NCBI RefSeq assembly: GCF_034424375.1
Contig: NZ_CP139965.1
Location: 4,836,001-4,900,000 of the forward strand
Origin: Paraburkholderia kururiensis
Lineage (GTDB): Bacteria > Pseudomonadota > Gammaproteobacteria > Burkholderiales > Burkholderiaceae
DNA: 64,000 bases
Direction: 5' to 3'
A program made the position numbers and the translations under genes. This document shows, piece after piece, positions 15,726 to 25,025 of this stretch. The notes beneath the pieces were generated by a model that had not been told where the DNA came from, did no database searches, and worked only from the letters and a program-made list of their open reading frames with translations. Each line of letters starts with the position of its first letter. The first letter of the stretch is position 1.

Positions 15726-17099
15726 TTAGTGCAGGTCGGCGGCACGTCCGTCGAAGTCGTGTCCCGCGCGGCGAATTTCGCACTGGGCGGCCTTTTCAGT
15801 CTTCACGCCGTTGAACACCAGGTTCAGCAACACCGCGGAAAGCGACGCGAGCAGAATGCCGCTGTGCAAGATGGGCGACAGCGCAGGCGGCAGTTTCGAG
15901 AAGAAATGCGGCGATACGACAGGCACGAGACCGAGGCCCACGCTCACGGCCACGATAAACAGATTGTGCTGGTTCTTCACGAAGTCGACTTTCGCGAGCA
16001 CCTTGATGCCGTTGGCCGCCACCATGCCGAACATCACGATGCCCGCGCCGCCCAGCACGAACGCCGGCACGGAAGCCACCACCTGCGCCATCTTCGGGAA
16101 CAGCCCGAGCAGTACGAGAATCACGCCGCCGGTCGCACAAACGAAGCGGCTTTTCACGCCGGTCACACCGATCAACCCCACGTTCTGCGAGAACGACGTG
16201 TGCGGAAACGAGTTGAAGATGCCGCCTATCAGCGTGCCGAGTCCGTCCACGCGCAGGCCGCGCACCAGCGTTGCCTGATCGACAGGGCGGTCCACCATGT
16301 CGCCGACGGCGAGGAACATGCCGGTCGACTCGATGAACGTGACGAACATCACCGTCACCATCGTCGCGATAGAGAGCGGATCGAAGTGCGGCAGGCCGAA
16401 GTGGAACGGCATCACGAAGCCGACCCATGGTGCGCTCGTCACTCCGTCCATGTTCACGCGCCCGAGTAGCGCAGCGATTACGAAGCCGGCCACGATGCCA
16501 AGCAGCACCGAGATATTGGCCACGAAACCTTTGCCGAACCGGTTGATCAGCAGAATCAGCATCAACACGACAAGCGACAGACCGAGATAGACCGGATTGC
16601 CGTAGTCGGGATTGCCGACGCCACCCGCGGCCCAGTTGATGCCCACTTCCATGAGCGAAAGACCGATCACGGCAATCACGGTGCCCACCACCACCGGCGG
16701 AAAGAACCGCAGCAGCTTGCCGATCATGGGCGCAAGCAAGATGCCGATCACGCCGGCCGCAATGGTCGAGCCGAAGATATCGAGAATGCCCAGCGATGGG
16801 TTCGTGCCGATCGCGATCATGGGGCCCACGGCGGCGAACGTGCAGCCCATGATGACGGGCAACCGAATGCCGAAGATCCACACGCCGAGCGTCTGGATCA
16901 AGGTGGCGATGCCGCACGAGAACAGGTCGGCGCTGATGAGAAACGCGACCTGGTCTTTCGGCAACTTGAGCGCGCTGCCAACGATGAGCGGCACGGCAAC
17001 GGCGCCCGCGTACATGACGAGTACATGCTGAATGCCGAGCGTGAGCAACTGGCCGGCCGGCAGTCGCTCGTCGCAGGGATGGACGGTGTTCGGGCGCAT
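15726..17099 (-). CDS. NCS2-family purine permease (xanthine/uric acid type)
   Basis: A 457-residue inner-membrane symporter with about 12-14 helices. Family marks are GCTFAAVGPMIAIG, the acidic FIESTGMF segment, and the NCS2 signature QNVGLIGVTGVKSR. The pattern is closer to xanthine/urate permeases (XanP, UapA-like) than to uracil permease. It imports a purine base with protons or sodium. I choose the ATG at 17097-17099 because it precedes the conserved LTLGIQHVLVMYAGAVAVPL start, with GGAG about 10 bp upstream; the open frame continues 568 codons further but is not coding. No purine catabolic genes are adjacent. Confidence 0.88.
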   Translation of the reverse strand: MRPNTVHPCDERLPAGQLLTLGIQHVLVMYAGAVAVPLIVGSALKLPKDQVAFLISADLFSCGIATLIQTLGVWIFGIRLPVIMGCTFAAVGPMIAIGTNPSLGILDIFGSTIAAGVIGILLAPMIGKLLRFFPPVVVGTVIAVIGLSLMEVGINWAAGGVGNPDYGNPVYLGLSLVVLMLILLINRFGKGFVANISVLLGIVAGFVIAALLGRVNMDGVTSAPWVGFVMPFHFGLPHFDPLSIATMVTVMFVTFIESTGMFLAVGDMVDRPVDQATLVRGLRVDGLGTLIGGIFNSFPHTSFSQNVGLIGVTGVKSRFVCATGGVILVLLGLFPKMAQVVASVPAFVLGGAGIVMFGMVAANGIKVLAKVDFVKNQHNLFIVAVSVGLGLVPVVSPHFFSKLPPALSPILHSGILLASLSAVLLNLVFNGVKTEKAAQCEIRRAGHDFDGRAADLH

Positions 17100-17510
17100 C
17101 GCGTCTGTCTCCACATCTCGTTGGGAATGACCTCCACGGTATGCCGGACGAAAAGGTGCAACAAGACCACCCGTTTCTATTCCCCGCCTCCGGGCGACGA
17201 TATGGCACCGCGCGGCAGACGGGCACCTGGGACCGGCGCGGGCCAGGTGGGTGCCCCGACCGTGCTGCCACAAACTCGCGGCAACGTGCAAACCGCGGCC
17301 GTGCCGTACGATCTGCGCCCGCACGCGTGCGGTGACCGTTATGATCTCTATTCCGCGCGCCGTATGGATCGTCCCGCACGGTCGTCCGCCTGCTTCGCCG
17401 ATCTTCTGCAGGCGAGGCGTCGCAGCGCCGCGCGCCCCGGCTTGTGACTCTCGCCACGCGGCCTCTGCCGCATGGTTATCATCATCGTCATTTTTCTTCA
17501 CGGAGCGTTC
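17100..17510. other. Intergenic region between the permease and xylulokinase genes
   Basis: A 411-bp divergent spacer. It holds a GC-rich inverted repeat, GGGCACCTGG at 17221-17230 against CCAGGTGGGTGCCC at 17243-17256 (one bulge). A TATGAT at 17340-17345 has no good -35 partner. I recognise no riboswitch or small gene. Confidence 0.4.
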
Positions 17511-18956
17511 ATGAGCCTGCCCGCTGCGCGCTTTCTCGGCATCGATCTGGGCACCGGTTCGTTGAAGCTCGCGATCGTGGATGGCGAGGGTCGCGAGCGT
17601 GCGGCGTCCAGCGTTGCGTATGGCATCGAGACGCCGCATCCGGGCTGGGCCGAAATCTCCGTGGACACATGGTGGCGCGCGTTGTGCGAAGCCGCCGGCA
17701 AGCTGCCTGTGGACGAGCGCACTGCCGTGCGGGCCATCGGCTTCTCGGGGCAGATGCATGGCGTCGTGCTGACCGACGAGCATGGTCGCGCGTTGCGTCC
17801 CGCCATGTTGTGGCCTGACACGCGCGCGCTCGCCCTGCTGGATGCGTGGCCCGCTCCGCAGCCCAACCCTGTCGCCCCTGGCATGGCGGGGCCGCTGCTG
17901 CGCTGGATCGCGCTCAACGAGCCGCAGGCGTTGCACGCCGCGCGCTGGGCGCTGCAACCGAAGGACTGGCTGCGCGTCGCGCTGGGCGGGGCGATGGCAG
18001 CCGACCCCTCCGACGCCTGCGCCACCGCCCTGGCCCACCCGGACGGCACATGGAATCTGGGTCTGCTCGACAGGCTCGGCTTGCCGCATCGATGGTTCGC
18101 GGCGTTGTCGCCGTCGTATGCCGCGGGCGGCACGCTTTCTCACGAAGCCGCACGCCAGCTGGGGCTTACGCCCGGCATCGCGCTCGCCATCGGCGCCGCC
18201 GACACGCCGTGCGCCGCGCTCGGCAGCGGACTCGCGCAGGACGGCGACGCTCTGCTCACCACAGGCACCGGCGGCCAGATCGTGGTGCTTTCGGCAGGCG
18301 AGCCCGCGAAGGTGCGCGGCCTGCACGCCTACCGCGCGGCCACGGACCACTGGTACCGCATGGCCGCGATGCAAAACGTAGGTGTTGCACTGGAAGCCGC
18401 GCGCGGCTGGCTCCAATACGACTGGCAGGACGCCTATCGCGATGCCTTCGCGACAGAGGCCGCGCGCGGCCTCACTTTCTTGCCCTACCTGACCGGCGAG
18501 CGTTCGCCGTGGCTCGATCCCGCCGCGCGCGGCGGCTGGCTGGGCCTCGCGCTCGGACACACGCGCGGCGCCATGATGCGTGCCGCCTTCGAGGGCGTCG
18601 CGTTCGCGTTGCGCGCCGGTCTCGATGCGATTCGCGCAAGCGGTGTCGATGTGCCGTCGCTCAAGCTCGCAGGCGGCGGCTCCGTGGACGCGCGCTGGCG
18701 TCAGTTGCTCGCCGATGCATTGCAGGCCGAACTTCATGCCGTCGACTGTCCGAACGCGGCGGCGCGCGGTGCGGCGATGCTGGGCGGCATCGCATGCGGC
18801 CATTGGTCCGCAGCCGATCTGCCCGCGCTCGCGCCCGCGTCGGCACGCGTGGCCGCACCGAGCGGCGACGTCGAACTGGAGGAGCGCTATGTCCGCTTCG
18901 TCGATCTGTACGGACGGCTGAAAGGCTGGTTCGGCGGTGCAGCGCCGTCGTCATGA
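17511..18956 (+). CDS. FGGY-family carbohydrate kinase, xylulokinase-like
   Basis: A 481-residue kinase that would phosphorylate D-xylulose or a related ketose with ATP. It has the N-terminal FLGIDLGTGSLKLAIVD phosphate-binding strand, the substrate motif GFSGQMHGVVL, the Asp-containing GAADTPCAALGSG, and the C-terminal ATP-site LKLAGGGSVDARWRQLLADAL. I start at ATG 17511 with CGGAG just upstream; a longer frame adds a hydrophobic leader with no homology. It stands alone, not in a sugar operon, and is the second xylulokinase-type gene in the window (the other, at 31372-32853, is more canonical). Exact substrate is uncertain. Confidence 0.82.
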   Translation: MSLPAARFLGIDLGTGSLKLAIVDGEGRERAASSVAYGIETPHPGWAEISVDTWWRALCEAAGKLPVDERTAVRAIGFSGQMHGVVLTDEHGRALRPAMLWPDTRALALLDAWPAPQPNPVAPGMAGPLLRWIALNEPQALHAARWALQPKDWLRVALGGAMAADPSDACATALAHPDGTWNLGLLDRLGLPHRWFAALSPSYAAGGTLSHEAARQLGLTPGIALAIGAADTPCAALGSGLAQDGDALLTTGTGGQIVVLSAGEPAKVRGLHAYRAATDHWYRMAAMQNVGVALEAARGWLQYDWQDAYRDAFATEAARGLTFLPYLTGERSPWLDPAARGGWLGLALGHTRGAMMRAAFEGVAFALRAGLDAIRASGVDVPSLKLAGGGSVDARWRQLLADALQAELHAVDCPNAAARGAAMLGGIACGHWSAADLPALAPASARVAAPSGDVELEERYVRFVDLYGRLKGWFGGAAPSS

Positions 18957-19045
18957 ACCGGTAGAAACCCACGTAGCCTGATGCGTAAGGCCACACACGC
19001 GCGGCAGGCACTCACGAACTCAACGATTCAAAGGAGCGAAACACA

Positions 19046-20152
<1,107 letters not shown>

Positions 20153-20164
20153 CAGGAGCACGCG

Positions 20165-21019
20165 ATGCTGGAACTCGTTGAAACGCACGGCTGCCACGGC
20201 GGCGTGCAGCGCATCTACCGCCACGCGTCCGCGACCATCGGGCTGCCGATGCGCTTCTCGGTCTACCTGCCGCCGCAGGCATTGCAGGCGGGCGCGCCGC
20301 GCGTGCCGGCGCTGTTCTATCTGGCCGGGCTCACCTGCACGGAAGAGACGTTTCCCATCAAGGCCGGCGCGCAGCGCTTCGCGGCGCAGCACGGCATCGC
20401 ACTGATCGCGCCGGACACGAGTCCGCGCGGCGCCGGTGTGCCTGGCGAGACCGATTCGTGGGACTTCGGCGTGGGCGCGGGCTTCTACGTGGATGCCACG
20501 CGCGAGCCGTGGGCGAAGCACTATCGCATGTACTCGTACGTGCGCGACGAGTTGCGGCAGACCGTGCTAGCCGAACTGCCCGTGGACGGCGAGCGGCTCG
20601 GTATCTTCGGTCATTCGATGGGCGGGCACGGCGCGTTGATGCTTGCGCTGCGCAATCCGGAGATCTATCGGTCGGTCTCGGCGTTCGCGCCCATTGCCGC
20701 GCCCATGCGCTGCCCGTGGGGCGAGAAGGCGTTCGGCGGCTACCTGGGCGACGACCGCGAGGCGTGGCGCGACTACGATGCAAGCGAACTGGTGACGAAG
20801 CTGGGTGCGCGGTTTAGCGAAGGCATTTTGATCGATCAGGGGCTCGACGATCAGTTCCTCGCGAACCAGCTCAATCCCGATGTATTCGAGACCGCGTGCA
20901 GGCAGGTGGGACAGCCGCTCACGTTGCGCCGTCACGCGGGCTACGACCACGGGTACTTCTTCATCTCCACGTTCGTCGAAGACCATCTGGCGCATCACGC
21001 CAGGGTGCTCTGTCGTTGA
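20165..21019 (+). CDS. frmB: S-formylglutathione hydrolase
   Basis: A 284-residue esterase D-type serine hydrolase that releases formate and glutathione, the second step after FrmA. The nucleophile S151 is in GIFGHSMGGHGALM; Asp in LIDQGLDDQF and His in HAGYDHGYFF complete the triad. LAGLTCTEETFPIKAGAQR is a family signature. The start ATG at 20165 follows ACAGGAG. It is co-transcribed with frmA and ends facing znuB, with a strong hairpin between. Confidence 0.95.
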   Translation: MLELVETHGCHGGVQRIYRHASATIGLPMRFSVYLPPQALQAGAPRVPALFYLAGLTCTEETFPIKAGAQRFAAQHGIALIAPDTSPRGAGVPGETDSWDFGVGAGFYVDATREPWAKHYRMYSYVRDELRQTVLAELPVDGERLGIFGHSMGGHGALMLALRNPEIYRSVSAFAPIAAPMRCPWGEKAFGGYLGDDREAWRDYDASELVTKLGARFSEGILIDQGLDDQFLANQLNPDVFETACRQVGQPLTLRRHAGYDHGYFFISTFVEDHLAHHARVLCR

Positions 21020-21049
21020 AGGCTGCCGAAGGTTGCTGAGAGCCGAAGG

Positions 21050-21075
21050 CGCGCGCGGCTCTCACGCCGCGCGCG
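21050..21075. other. Strong GC hairpin between convergent frmB and znuB
   Basis: Perfect 10-bp stem CGCGCGCGGC/GCCGCGCGCG with a 6-base loop. An overlapping alternative stem is GAGAGCCG (21038) with CGGCTCTC (21056). No T run follows on either strand, so it may act as a Rho-assisted or imperfect bidirectional terminator. Confidence 0.45.
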
Positions 21076-21099
21076 GCTGCATATGACGGCGTCTGACTT

Positions 21100-21882
21100 C
21101 TAGCGCCTGCGCAACAGGCTCGCACCGTAGACCGCCGCCGCAAGCGCGGTGATCCAGAAGCTCGTGGGCCAGTCGGTATAGAAGGCGAGCGTCACGCCCA
21201 GCCACGCCTGGGCGAGCGCGAACAGCGCCGCGAGCGCGAGCCCGGTGGAAAGCCGTGTCGTGAGGTTTTGCGCCGCGGCTGCCGGGCCCACCATCAGCGT
21301 GAACACGAGCAGCACGCCCACGATCTGCGTGCACGCGGCCACGGCCAGCGCCGTCACGGCGAGGAACAGCGTGGAGACGAGCCGCAGCGATACGCCCTTC
21401 GCCTCCGCCAGCTCCGGCTGAAGCGAGGCGAACAGCAAAGGACGCGCGATGGCCGCGAGCGCGGCAAGGCTCACCACGGCGAGGGTTGCGAGCACGACGA
21501 GCGTGGGTCCGCTCACGCCCAGCACGTTACCGAACAGCAGCGCGGTCACCTGCGTTGCGTACTGCGTGAAGAAATGCAGGAACAGCAGCCCGAAGCCGAG
21601 CGCAAGCGAGAGCGTGACACCGATTGCGACGTCGCGCCCGGCCAGCCGTTCGCCCAGTGCGCCCATGCACATGCCCGCGGCGAACGTGAAGCCCACCATG
21701 CCCCAGAGCGGCGATATGCCGAGCAGCACGGCGCCCGTCGCGCCTGTGAAGCCGACGTGCGAGAGCGCGTGGCCCGCGAAGGTCTGCCCGCGCAGCACGA
21801 GGAAGTAGCCCACCACGCCCGCCAGCACCGCGACAATTCCCGACGCCGCGAAGGCGTTCACCATGAAGTCGTATTCAAACAT
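21100..21882 (-). CDS. znuB: Zinc ABC transporter permease
   Basis: A 260-residue inner-membrane protein of the ABC-3 family with about eight helices. It forms the membrane channel for zinc import. Typical segments are YFLVLRGQTFAGHALSHVGFTGA and VGVLLVFTLMVGPAAAA. I start at the ATG at 21880-21882, which overlaps the end of znuC by eight bases (ATGTTTGA). That coupling is a strong reason to reject the longer frame, which adds 27 residues. It is the last gene of znuA-znuC-znuB. Confidence 0.88.
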   Translation of the reverse strand: MFEYDFMVNAFAASGIVAVLAGVVGYFLVLRGQTFAGHALSHVGFTGATGAVLLGISPLWGMVGFTFAAGMCMGALGERLAGRDVAIGVTLSLALGFGLLFLHFFTQYATQVTALLFGNVLGVSGPTLVVLATLAVVSLAALAAIARPLLFASLQPELAEAKGVSLRLVSTLFLAVTALAVAACTQIVGVLLVFTLMVGPAAAAQNLTTRLSTGLALAALFALAQAWLGVTLAFYTDWPTSFWITALAAAVYGASLLRRR

Positions 21883-22816
21883 CGTGCGTGTGATCGTGTG
21901 GATGAGCACCGTGACCGCGATCGTGGCCATGATCGTGGCCGTGCGCTTCGCGGCCCGGCACATGTTCGTGCTCGTCTTCGTGTTCGTGGTCGTGCTTTTC
22001 GATTTCGACGTCGCCGGACATCACGAAGATGCGGCCCTTCACGCGCATCACGTCGATGGGCGAACCGTAGAGGCGCGTGAGCACCGGCGCGGTGATGACT
22101 TCGTCGACGGTGCCGAGCGCCGCCACGCTGTTGCCGAGATAAAGCACGCGGTCGAGCGCATTCAATAGCGGGTTGAGTTCGTGCGCCGAAAACAGCACCG
22201 CGATGCCGAGTTCGCGCTGCACCTCGCGCACGAGTTCGACGACGCTGCGTTGATGGTGCGGATCGAGGCTGATGAGCGGTTCGTCGAGCAGCAGCAGTTG
22301 CGGCCGGCCGAGCAGGCATTGAGCGAGCAGCAGGCGCTGCCGCTCGCCGCCCGAGAGTTCGAAGAGCGGCCGCTTCGCGAGCGAGCGGGCGCCCACGAGT
22401 TCGAGCACGCGATCGACGTCGGCGCGCGTGGCGGCATCGGTATGAGGCAGTCCCCAGCGGTGACCGTCCGCGGCCATGGCGACGAACTCGCGGCCGCGAA
22501 TGCGTCGGCCCGCAAGCGCGCTGCGCGTTTGCGGCATGTAGCCGATCGACGCGTTGCCGCGCATCACCGGCTCGCCCAGCACGCGAATCGTGCCTTGCGC
22601 CGCGGGCACGAGGCCGAGCACCGCGCGCATCAGCGTAGTCTTGCCGGCACCGTTCGGCCCCAGCACGCCGATGAATTCGCCCTGGTTCACGCTGAAGCTC
22701 GTGTCGCGCAGAATGACGCGCCCGGCAAGCTCGATCGTGACGCGGTCGAGTTCGAGCACGGGCGCAATGGCCGGATCGCGAGCGCTTTCGGATGGCGCGC
22801 GGCCAGTCACGTTCAT
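21875..22816 (-). CDS. znuC: Zinc ABC transporter ATP-binding protein with His-rich tail
   Basis: A 313-residue ATPase driving zinc import. Walker A is GPNGAGKTT, the signature is LSGGERQR, Walker B is LLLLDEPLISLD, and the switch is AHELN. The last 50 residues form an extension packed with His, Asp and Glu (HDHEHEDEHEHVPG, HGHDHGHDRGHG), which probably binds metal. Most ZnuC proteins lack so long a tail. The stop overlaps the znuB start. It lies 63 bp after znuA and is co-transcribed with it. Confidence 0.9.
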   Translation of the reverse strand: MNVTGRAPSESARDPAIAPVLELDRVTIELAGRVILRDTSFSVNQGEFIGVLGPNGAGKTTLMRAVLGLVPAAQGTIRVLGEPVMRGNASIGYMPQTRSALAGRRIRGREFVAMAADGHRWGLPHTDAATRADVDRVLELVGARSLAKRPLFELSGGERQRLLLAQCLLGRPQLLLLDEPLISLDPHHQRSVVELVREVQRELGIAVLFSAHELNPLLNALDRVLYLGNSVAALGTVDEVITAPVLTRLYGSPIDVMRVKGRIFVMSGDVEIEKHDHEHEDEHEHVPGREAHGHDHGHDRGHGAHPHDHTHDV

Positions 22817-22879
22817 GTATGGGTTCCTTTTGCTACTGCCTGGTGCTGCTTTGCTGCATTGGCTGCTGGCTGGCGCGGG

Positions 22880-23806
22880 CTACTTTGCCGCGCCGCTCGC
22901 GGCCAGCGCCTTGTCGAGCGCGTCCAGCTGCGCGAGCATCCACTGCTGGAACGTCGTGCCGGCCGGTTCCGTTTCGGTCACGCTCACGCTCGGCACGCGT
23001 GAATCCTGCGCGAGCTTCAGCATGCGTTTCGTGAGCGCCTCGGTGGCCTGGCTGTTATAGATCAGCACCCGAACCCGCCGCTCGCGCAGGTCGCGTTCGA
23101 AGGCGGCAATGTCCGAGGGGCTCGCTTCCGTATCGTTCATCGTGGCGAGCTGGAAGCGCTGGTTGCGCATCGCGAGCCCGATCGCGTCGGACATATAGCC
23201 GAATACCGGCTCCGTGGCCGTTACCGGCTGGCCCGCATAGCGCGCGTGCATGGCCGCGACCTTGTCGTCGATGCCCTTCAGCGAACCGAGAAACGTCGCA
23301 AGGTTGGCATCGTACACGTTCTTGTGCGAGGGGTCTGCGGCCGAGAGCGCCGAGCCGATGGCGCGCGCCACGGCGGGCATCGTCGGCGGGTCGTACCAGA
23401 GGTGAGGATTGTCGCCGGCCTTCTTGCCGACGAGGTCGGCGGCCACGATGGTCGTGCGCTTGCTGTTCTTCGACACGGCAAGCAGCTTCGTCATCCACGG
23501 GTCGTAGTCGGCGCCGTTGTAGACCACGATGCTGGCCTGTTGCAGCGCGCGCGCCGTCTTCGGGCTGGCTTCGAAGAGGTGCGGGTCCTGGTCCGGATTC
23601 GAGAGGATGCTGGTCACGTCCACGTAACGGCCGCCGATCTGGCGCACCACGTCGCCGTAGAAGTTTTCCGCTGCCACGACGGGCACCTTGCTTTCCTCTG
23701 CGAGCGCCGCGTGACTCACGGCGAGGGCTGCGGCGCCGGCCGCGAGCAAGGCGGGCAGGCGCATGCTGTCGCGCAGCAGGTGCCACAACGAGTGGGCTGT
23801 CTTCAT
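22880..23806 (-). CDS. znuA: Periplasmic zinc/manganese-binding protein of the ABC importer
   Basis: A 308-residue cluster A-I metal-binding protein. The signal peptide ends near HAALA-EES. Metal ligands likely include His in DQDPHLFEASPKTA, His in DNPHLWYDPPTM, and acidic residues in the second lobe. It hands zinc to ZnuBC. The ATG at 23804-23806 places a normal signal peptide at the N-terminus; the 30-residue upstream extension would not. Upstream lies a palindrome that may be a Zur site. Manganese cannot be excluded, but the His-rich ZnuC favours zinc. Confidence 0.88.
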   Translation of the reverse strand: MKTAHSLWHLLRDSMRLPALLAAGAAALAVSHAALAEESKVPVVAAENFYGDVVRQIGGRYVDVTSILSNPDQDPHLFEASPKTARALQQASIVVYNGADYDPWMTKLLAVSKNSKRTTIVAADLVGKKAGDNPHLWYDPPTMPAVARAIGSALSAADPSHKNVYDANLATFLGSLKGIDDKVAAMHARYAGQPVTATEPVFGYMSDAIGLAMRNQRFQLATMNDTEASPSDIAAFERDLRERRVRVLIYNSQATEALTKRMLKLAQDSRVPSVSVTETEPAGTTFQQWMLAQLDALDKALAASGAAK

Positions 23807-23929
23807 GGTTGTTCCCGGGCTTCGATGTTGAGAAGAATGGTGTTTGTTGCGGCGTTCCGGCCGCTTCGTGGCGCCGTATTCGCCGCTTTCCGGCATGGGC
23901 CGCCAGCGGCGCGCGACACGAAAGCGGGA

Positions 23930-23944
23930 TGATATAACGTATCA
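23930..23944 (-). promoter_or_regulatory. Candidate Zur (zinc uptake regulator) box
   Basis: The palindrome TGATA-TAACG-TATCA lies about 124 bp upstream of znuA. Its AT-rich GATATAAC core resembles Fur-family zinc operators, in a region otherwise GC-rich. The assignment rests on position and likeness only. Confidence 0.45.
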
Positions 23945-24020
23945 CTGTTTTTCGGCACCTGGCCCGTGCAGGCGTGTTCGCAGCCTTGCGCGCTGCACCA
24001 TCGAAATGTCACGCCGCGCC

Positions 24021-24074
24021 TTGACATGATCCGACTCGTATCCGATCATTCGATCACAAACAGAGCAATTGTTC
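24021..24074 (+). promoter_or_regulatory. Promoter and shared operator of the smoS-smoK operon
   Basis: TTGACA at 24021-24026 is 17 bp from GATCAT at 24044-24049. Overlapping and following the -10 is a 32-bp element (24043-24074), an imperfect inverted repeat beginning CGATCATTCG and ending GAGCAATTGTTC. It matches 27 of 32 positions in the promoter of the dalD-xylB operon (34472-34503), where the promoter spacing is the same. The likely binder is the SorC-family regulator encoded at 30286-31239. The position suggests repression without inducer. Confidence 0.65.
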
Positions 24075-24128
24075 GCGCAGTGGGCGTTCGTTCGCAGCGC
24101 AGACGGCAGAACGATCAGGAGACAGCGA

Positions 24129-24911
24129 GTGGCAGCGCGATTGCAGGACAAGGTTGCGATTCTGACCGGCGCGGCAAGCGGCATTGGCGAAGCGGTGGCC
24201 CGGCGCTATCTGGAAGAAGGAGCGCGTTGCGCGCTCGTGGACCTGAAGCCGGCCGAAGGCATCGCGCCCCAGCTTGCCCGCGAGTACGGCGAGCGCGTGC
24301 TCGCCCTTCATGCAGACGTCACGCGGCGCGAAGATATTGAACGCATCGTTGCCGCCTCGGTGGAGCGGTTCGGCCGCATCGACGTGCTCTTCAACAACGC
24401 GGCGCTCTTCGACATGCGCCCGCTGCTCGACGAATCCTGGGACATTTTCGACAAGCTCTTCGCCGTCAACGTGAAGGGCCTGTTCTTCCTCATGCAGGCC
24501 GTGGCGCGCCAGATGGTGAGCCAGGGCGACGGCGGCAAGATCATCAACATGTCGTCGCAGGCCGGCCGCCGCGGCGAGGCGCTCGTGTCGCACTACTGCG
24601 CGACCAAGGCCGCCGTCATCAGCTACACGCAGTCCGCGGCGCTCGCACTCGCGCCGCACAGAATCAACGTGAACGGCATCGCGCCGGGCGTCGTGGATAC
24701 GCCGATGTGGGACCAGGTGGATGCGCTCTTCGCCCGCTACGAGAACCGGCCCGTGGGCGAGAAGAAGCGGCTCGTGGGCGAAGCCGTGCCGCTCGGCCGC
24801 ATGGGTCTGCCCGGCGACCTCACCGGCGCTGCGCTGTTTCTGGCTTCCGCCGACGCCGACTACATCACCGCCCAGACGCTGAACGTCGACGGCGGCAACT
24901 GGATGAGTTGA
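24129..24911 (+). CDS. smoS: Polyol dehydrogenase, SDR family (sorbitol/L-iditol/galactitol 2-dehydrogenase-like)
   Basis: A 260-residue NAD-dependent short-chain dehydrogenase that oxidises a hexitol to its ketose in the cytosol. The cofactor motif is TGAASGIGEAVA, followed by NNAA, and the catalytic YxxxK is HYCATKA. The GRMGLPGDLTGAALFLAS segment is typical. I choose the GTG at 24129 because AGGAG (24117-24121) sits seven bases before it and the family starts right there (AARLQDKVAILTG). It heads the operon for a hexitol ABC transporter. Sorbitol to fructose is the best guess, after Rhodobacter SmoS; galactitol is an alternative. Confidence 0.83.
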   Translation: MAARLQDKVAILTGAASGIGEAVARRYLEEGARCALVDLKPAEGIAPQLAREYGERVLALHADVTRREDIERIVAASVERFGRIDVLFNNAALFDMRPLLDESWDIFDKLFAVNVKGLFFLMQAVARQMVSQGDGGKIINMSSQAGRRGEALVSHYCATKAAVISYTQSAALALAPHRINVNGIAPGVVDTPMWDQVDALFARYENRPVGEKKRLVGEAVPLGRMGLPGDLTGAALFLASADADYITAQTLNVDGGNWMS

Positions 24912-25025
24912 GCGCGAATCGAACCGCGCGCTGTATCCGCCGTATTCGCCGTGTCTGTTGTTCCGTCCATCAAGAAGGGCCTCTGCGACGGCCCGCCATA
25001 ACGCAGTCCATTCAGGAGACAAGTC

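Larger units (their letters stand above)
23807..24128. other. Divergent control region between znuA and the polyol operon
   Basis: A 322-bp spacer. It holds a candidate Zur box (23930-23944) on the znuA side and a promoter with overlapping operator (24021-24074) on the smoS side. No protein or RNA gene is apparent. Confidence 0.55.

Noticed and set aside
17100..18803. N-terminal extension of the purine permease by 568 codons
   Set aside because: It is antisense to the xylulokinase gene; NCS2 homology begins only at about 17099.
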